Part shown: positions 14,821 to 15,585 of the stretch, piece after piece
How positions within the stretch are numbered: the stretch's first letter is position 1
Layout: each line of letters begins with the position of its first letter
Position numbers and translations under genes: made by a program
Notes under the pieces: model-generated
Databases searched by the model: none
Seen by the model: only the letters and a program-made list of their open reading frames with translations
Told to the model about the DNA's origin: nothing
Source: CAYRVX01 sp964642165
GTDB lineage: Bacteria > Planctomycetota > Phycisphaerae > SM23-33
Direction of reading: 5' to 3'
NCBI GenBank assembly: GCA_964642165.1
Contig: CAZXOC010000178.1
Coordinates: 1 to 15,585 of the forward strand
Length of the DNA stretch: 15,585 nt

Positions 14821-15102
14821 CCGGCCCGCCCGGCCGGACCGTCTCCCGCCGAATCGCGTCCGGCCTCGTACCCCAAGGCCCTGGCCGTCGGCTTCGGCAG
14901 GAGCGACACGAGCCCCAAAACCGACTCCTGGGACCGCGCCGACGACGATGACAACGCCCTCGGTTGCACAATCGACATCGTCACCCGCGTGATCTACGGC
15001 AACGACATGAAGGAGTACGGCTTCTACCGCCCCTTCCAGATCGACAGCGCCGGCTGCATCCGCAAGATCGGCCCGGAGACGAAGTACGCGATCCAGTCTT
15101 GA
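14821..15102 (+). pseudogene. Protein C-terminal fragment, copy 2
   Basis: The frame reads through ALAVGFGRSDTSPKTDSWDR and an acidic DDDDNALG run into GCTIDIVTRVIYGNDMKEYG, then FYRPFQIDSAGCIRKIG and ETKYAIQS, with TGA at 15100-15102. Strong G/C third positions from about 14850 support coding. The frame is open upstream to 14683, but the part before the G10 run does not look like protein, so the true N-terminus is missing or frameshifted. The final 46 codons are homologous to copy 1. The family is unknown. It lies 64 bases from the 3' end of brxL, on the opposite strand. Confidence 0.55.
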
Positions 15103-15166
15103 CGTAACTCCGGAAGTGCTGGGATGGAGATGTCGGGAGGCCGTTACCAGTCACGGTTGACATCCC

Positions 15167-15585
15167 TCACTCAACGCCCAACGCCTTGAAGACAGCATCA
15201 CTGGGGTCGGAGTAGAAGCTCGTCTGGAACTTCGCGAACAACTCGCCCGGAATGGATGCGATGTCGCCAACGCTTGACATTGGCAGCAGGAGGCGTTTCG
15301 CCCCTGCATCAAAGGCAACTTGCAGCGATTCGGCGATGCTTTCAACCGGCACGATGCTCCCGCCAAGGCTCATGCTGCCCAGTACAACCAGCTGGGACTG
15401 CAGAGGCTTCCCGAGGAGCGCCGAGCACAGAGCCACCAAGCTCGACAGCGTGATGGCAGTTGTAGGTCCCGTATTGTGTAGCTCAATGATGTGGAGATGG
15501 AAGTCGTGATCACCGGGTTTCAGCGACACGCTTAGGAATCGCGCGTAAACAAGCCAAATGCTTGTCAGTGTGGAGCAACTGTATA
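15167..15585 (-). CDS. brxL: BrxL, Lon-related BREX phage-defence protein, C-terminal part (runs off right edge)
   Basis: The frame is open from the window edge to TGA at 15167-15169, giving the last 138 codons or so; an internal GTG at 15529 is not the start. The sequence DYDFH-like segment (GDHDFHLHIIELHNTGPT), LVVLGSMSLGGSIVPVESIA, LQVAFDAGAKRLLLPMSS, ELFAKFQTSFYSDP and the end AVFKALGVE is characteristic of the C-terminal Lon-like domain of BrxL. BrxL is an AAA+ protein of BREX systems, usually about 680-700 residues. In those systems it acts with BrxA, BrxB, BrxC, PglX and PglZ to block phage replication. By eye, the Lon catalytic Ser maps to Thr and the Lys to Ala, so this domain is probably not an active Ser-Lys protease. 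G+C is about 52-55% in sampled lines, lower than the flanking genes. The rest of the system should lie to the right. Confidence 0.85.
   Translation of the reverse strand, partial: YSCSTLTSIWLVYARFLSVSLKPGDHDFHLHIIELHNTGPTTAITLSSLVALCSALLGKPLQSQLVVLGSMSLGGSIVPVESIAESLQVAFDAGAKRLLLPMSSVGDIASIPGELFAKFQTSFYSDPSDAVFKALGVE

Overview
The window is high-GC bacterial DNA. Most genes have strong G/C third-position bias, and many products carry Tat, Sec or lipoprotein export signals. The gene set is typical of Planctomycetota of the Phycisphaerae/Pirellulales kind: secreted sulfatase, GH2 glycosidase, Gfo/Idh/MocA oxidoreductase with a Tat signal, acetyl-xylan-esterase-like hydrolase, transglutaminase with FN3 domains, and an HzsA-like cytochrome fused to an FGE-sulfatase domain. 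No tRNA, rRNA, CRISPR array or intact transposase was seen.

Layout. Left (1-1757, minus): the 5' end of a GH2 glycoside hydrolase and, upstream of it, an unrecognised secreted 426-aa protein. A decayed zone follows (1758-2955): a stretch with no gene, an orphan piece of a PEP-synthase ATP-grasp domain (+), a short coding-like segment of unknown origin (-), and a sulfatase N-terminus (-) that breaks off inside its active-site motif. The centre (3201-11243) holds three large intact genes: a secreted transglutaminase-like protein with FN3 and Ig-like domains (+), an exported alpha/beta hydrolase (-), and a 1353-aa exported multidomain protein (+). That protein joins an amidotransferase-like domain, an HzsA-like propeller, two CxxCH haem sites and an FGE-sulfatase fold. 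Right (11218-14598): a truncated membrane-protein start (+), a lipoprotein tyrosine/dual-specificity phosphatase (-), a coiled-coil and winged-helix basic protein (-), and a Gfo/Idh/MocA oxidoreductase (-). The oxidoreductase is bracketed by two diverged direct copies of the same protein C-terminus (12850-12987 and 14965-15102). At the right edge (15167-15585, minus) is the 3' end of brxL, the Lon-related protein of a BREX anti-phage system. The rest of that system should lie to the right of the window.

The genes do not form one operon: orientation alternates and most have their own ribosome binding site. The shared theme is exported enzymes that would handle complex, partly sulfated or acylated polysaccharides at the cell envelope, plus a multihaem-type protein of unknown reaction. 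Truncated gene pieces between intact genes, and lower G+C at the brxL end, suggest repeated insertion, deletion and recombination. A mis-join in an assembly is an alternative at the 2567-2700 junction and near the G10 run at 14811-14820.
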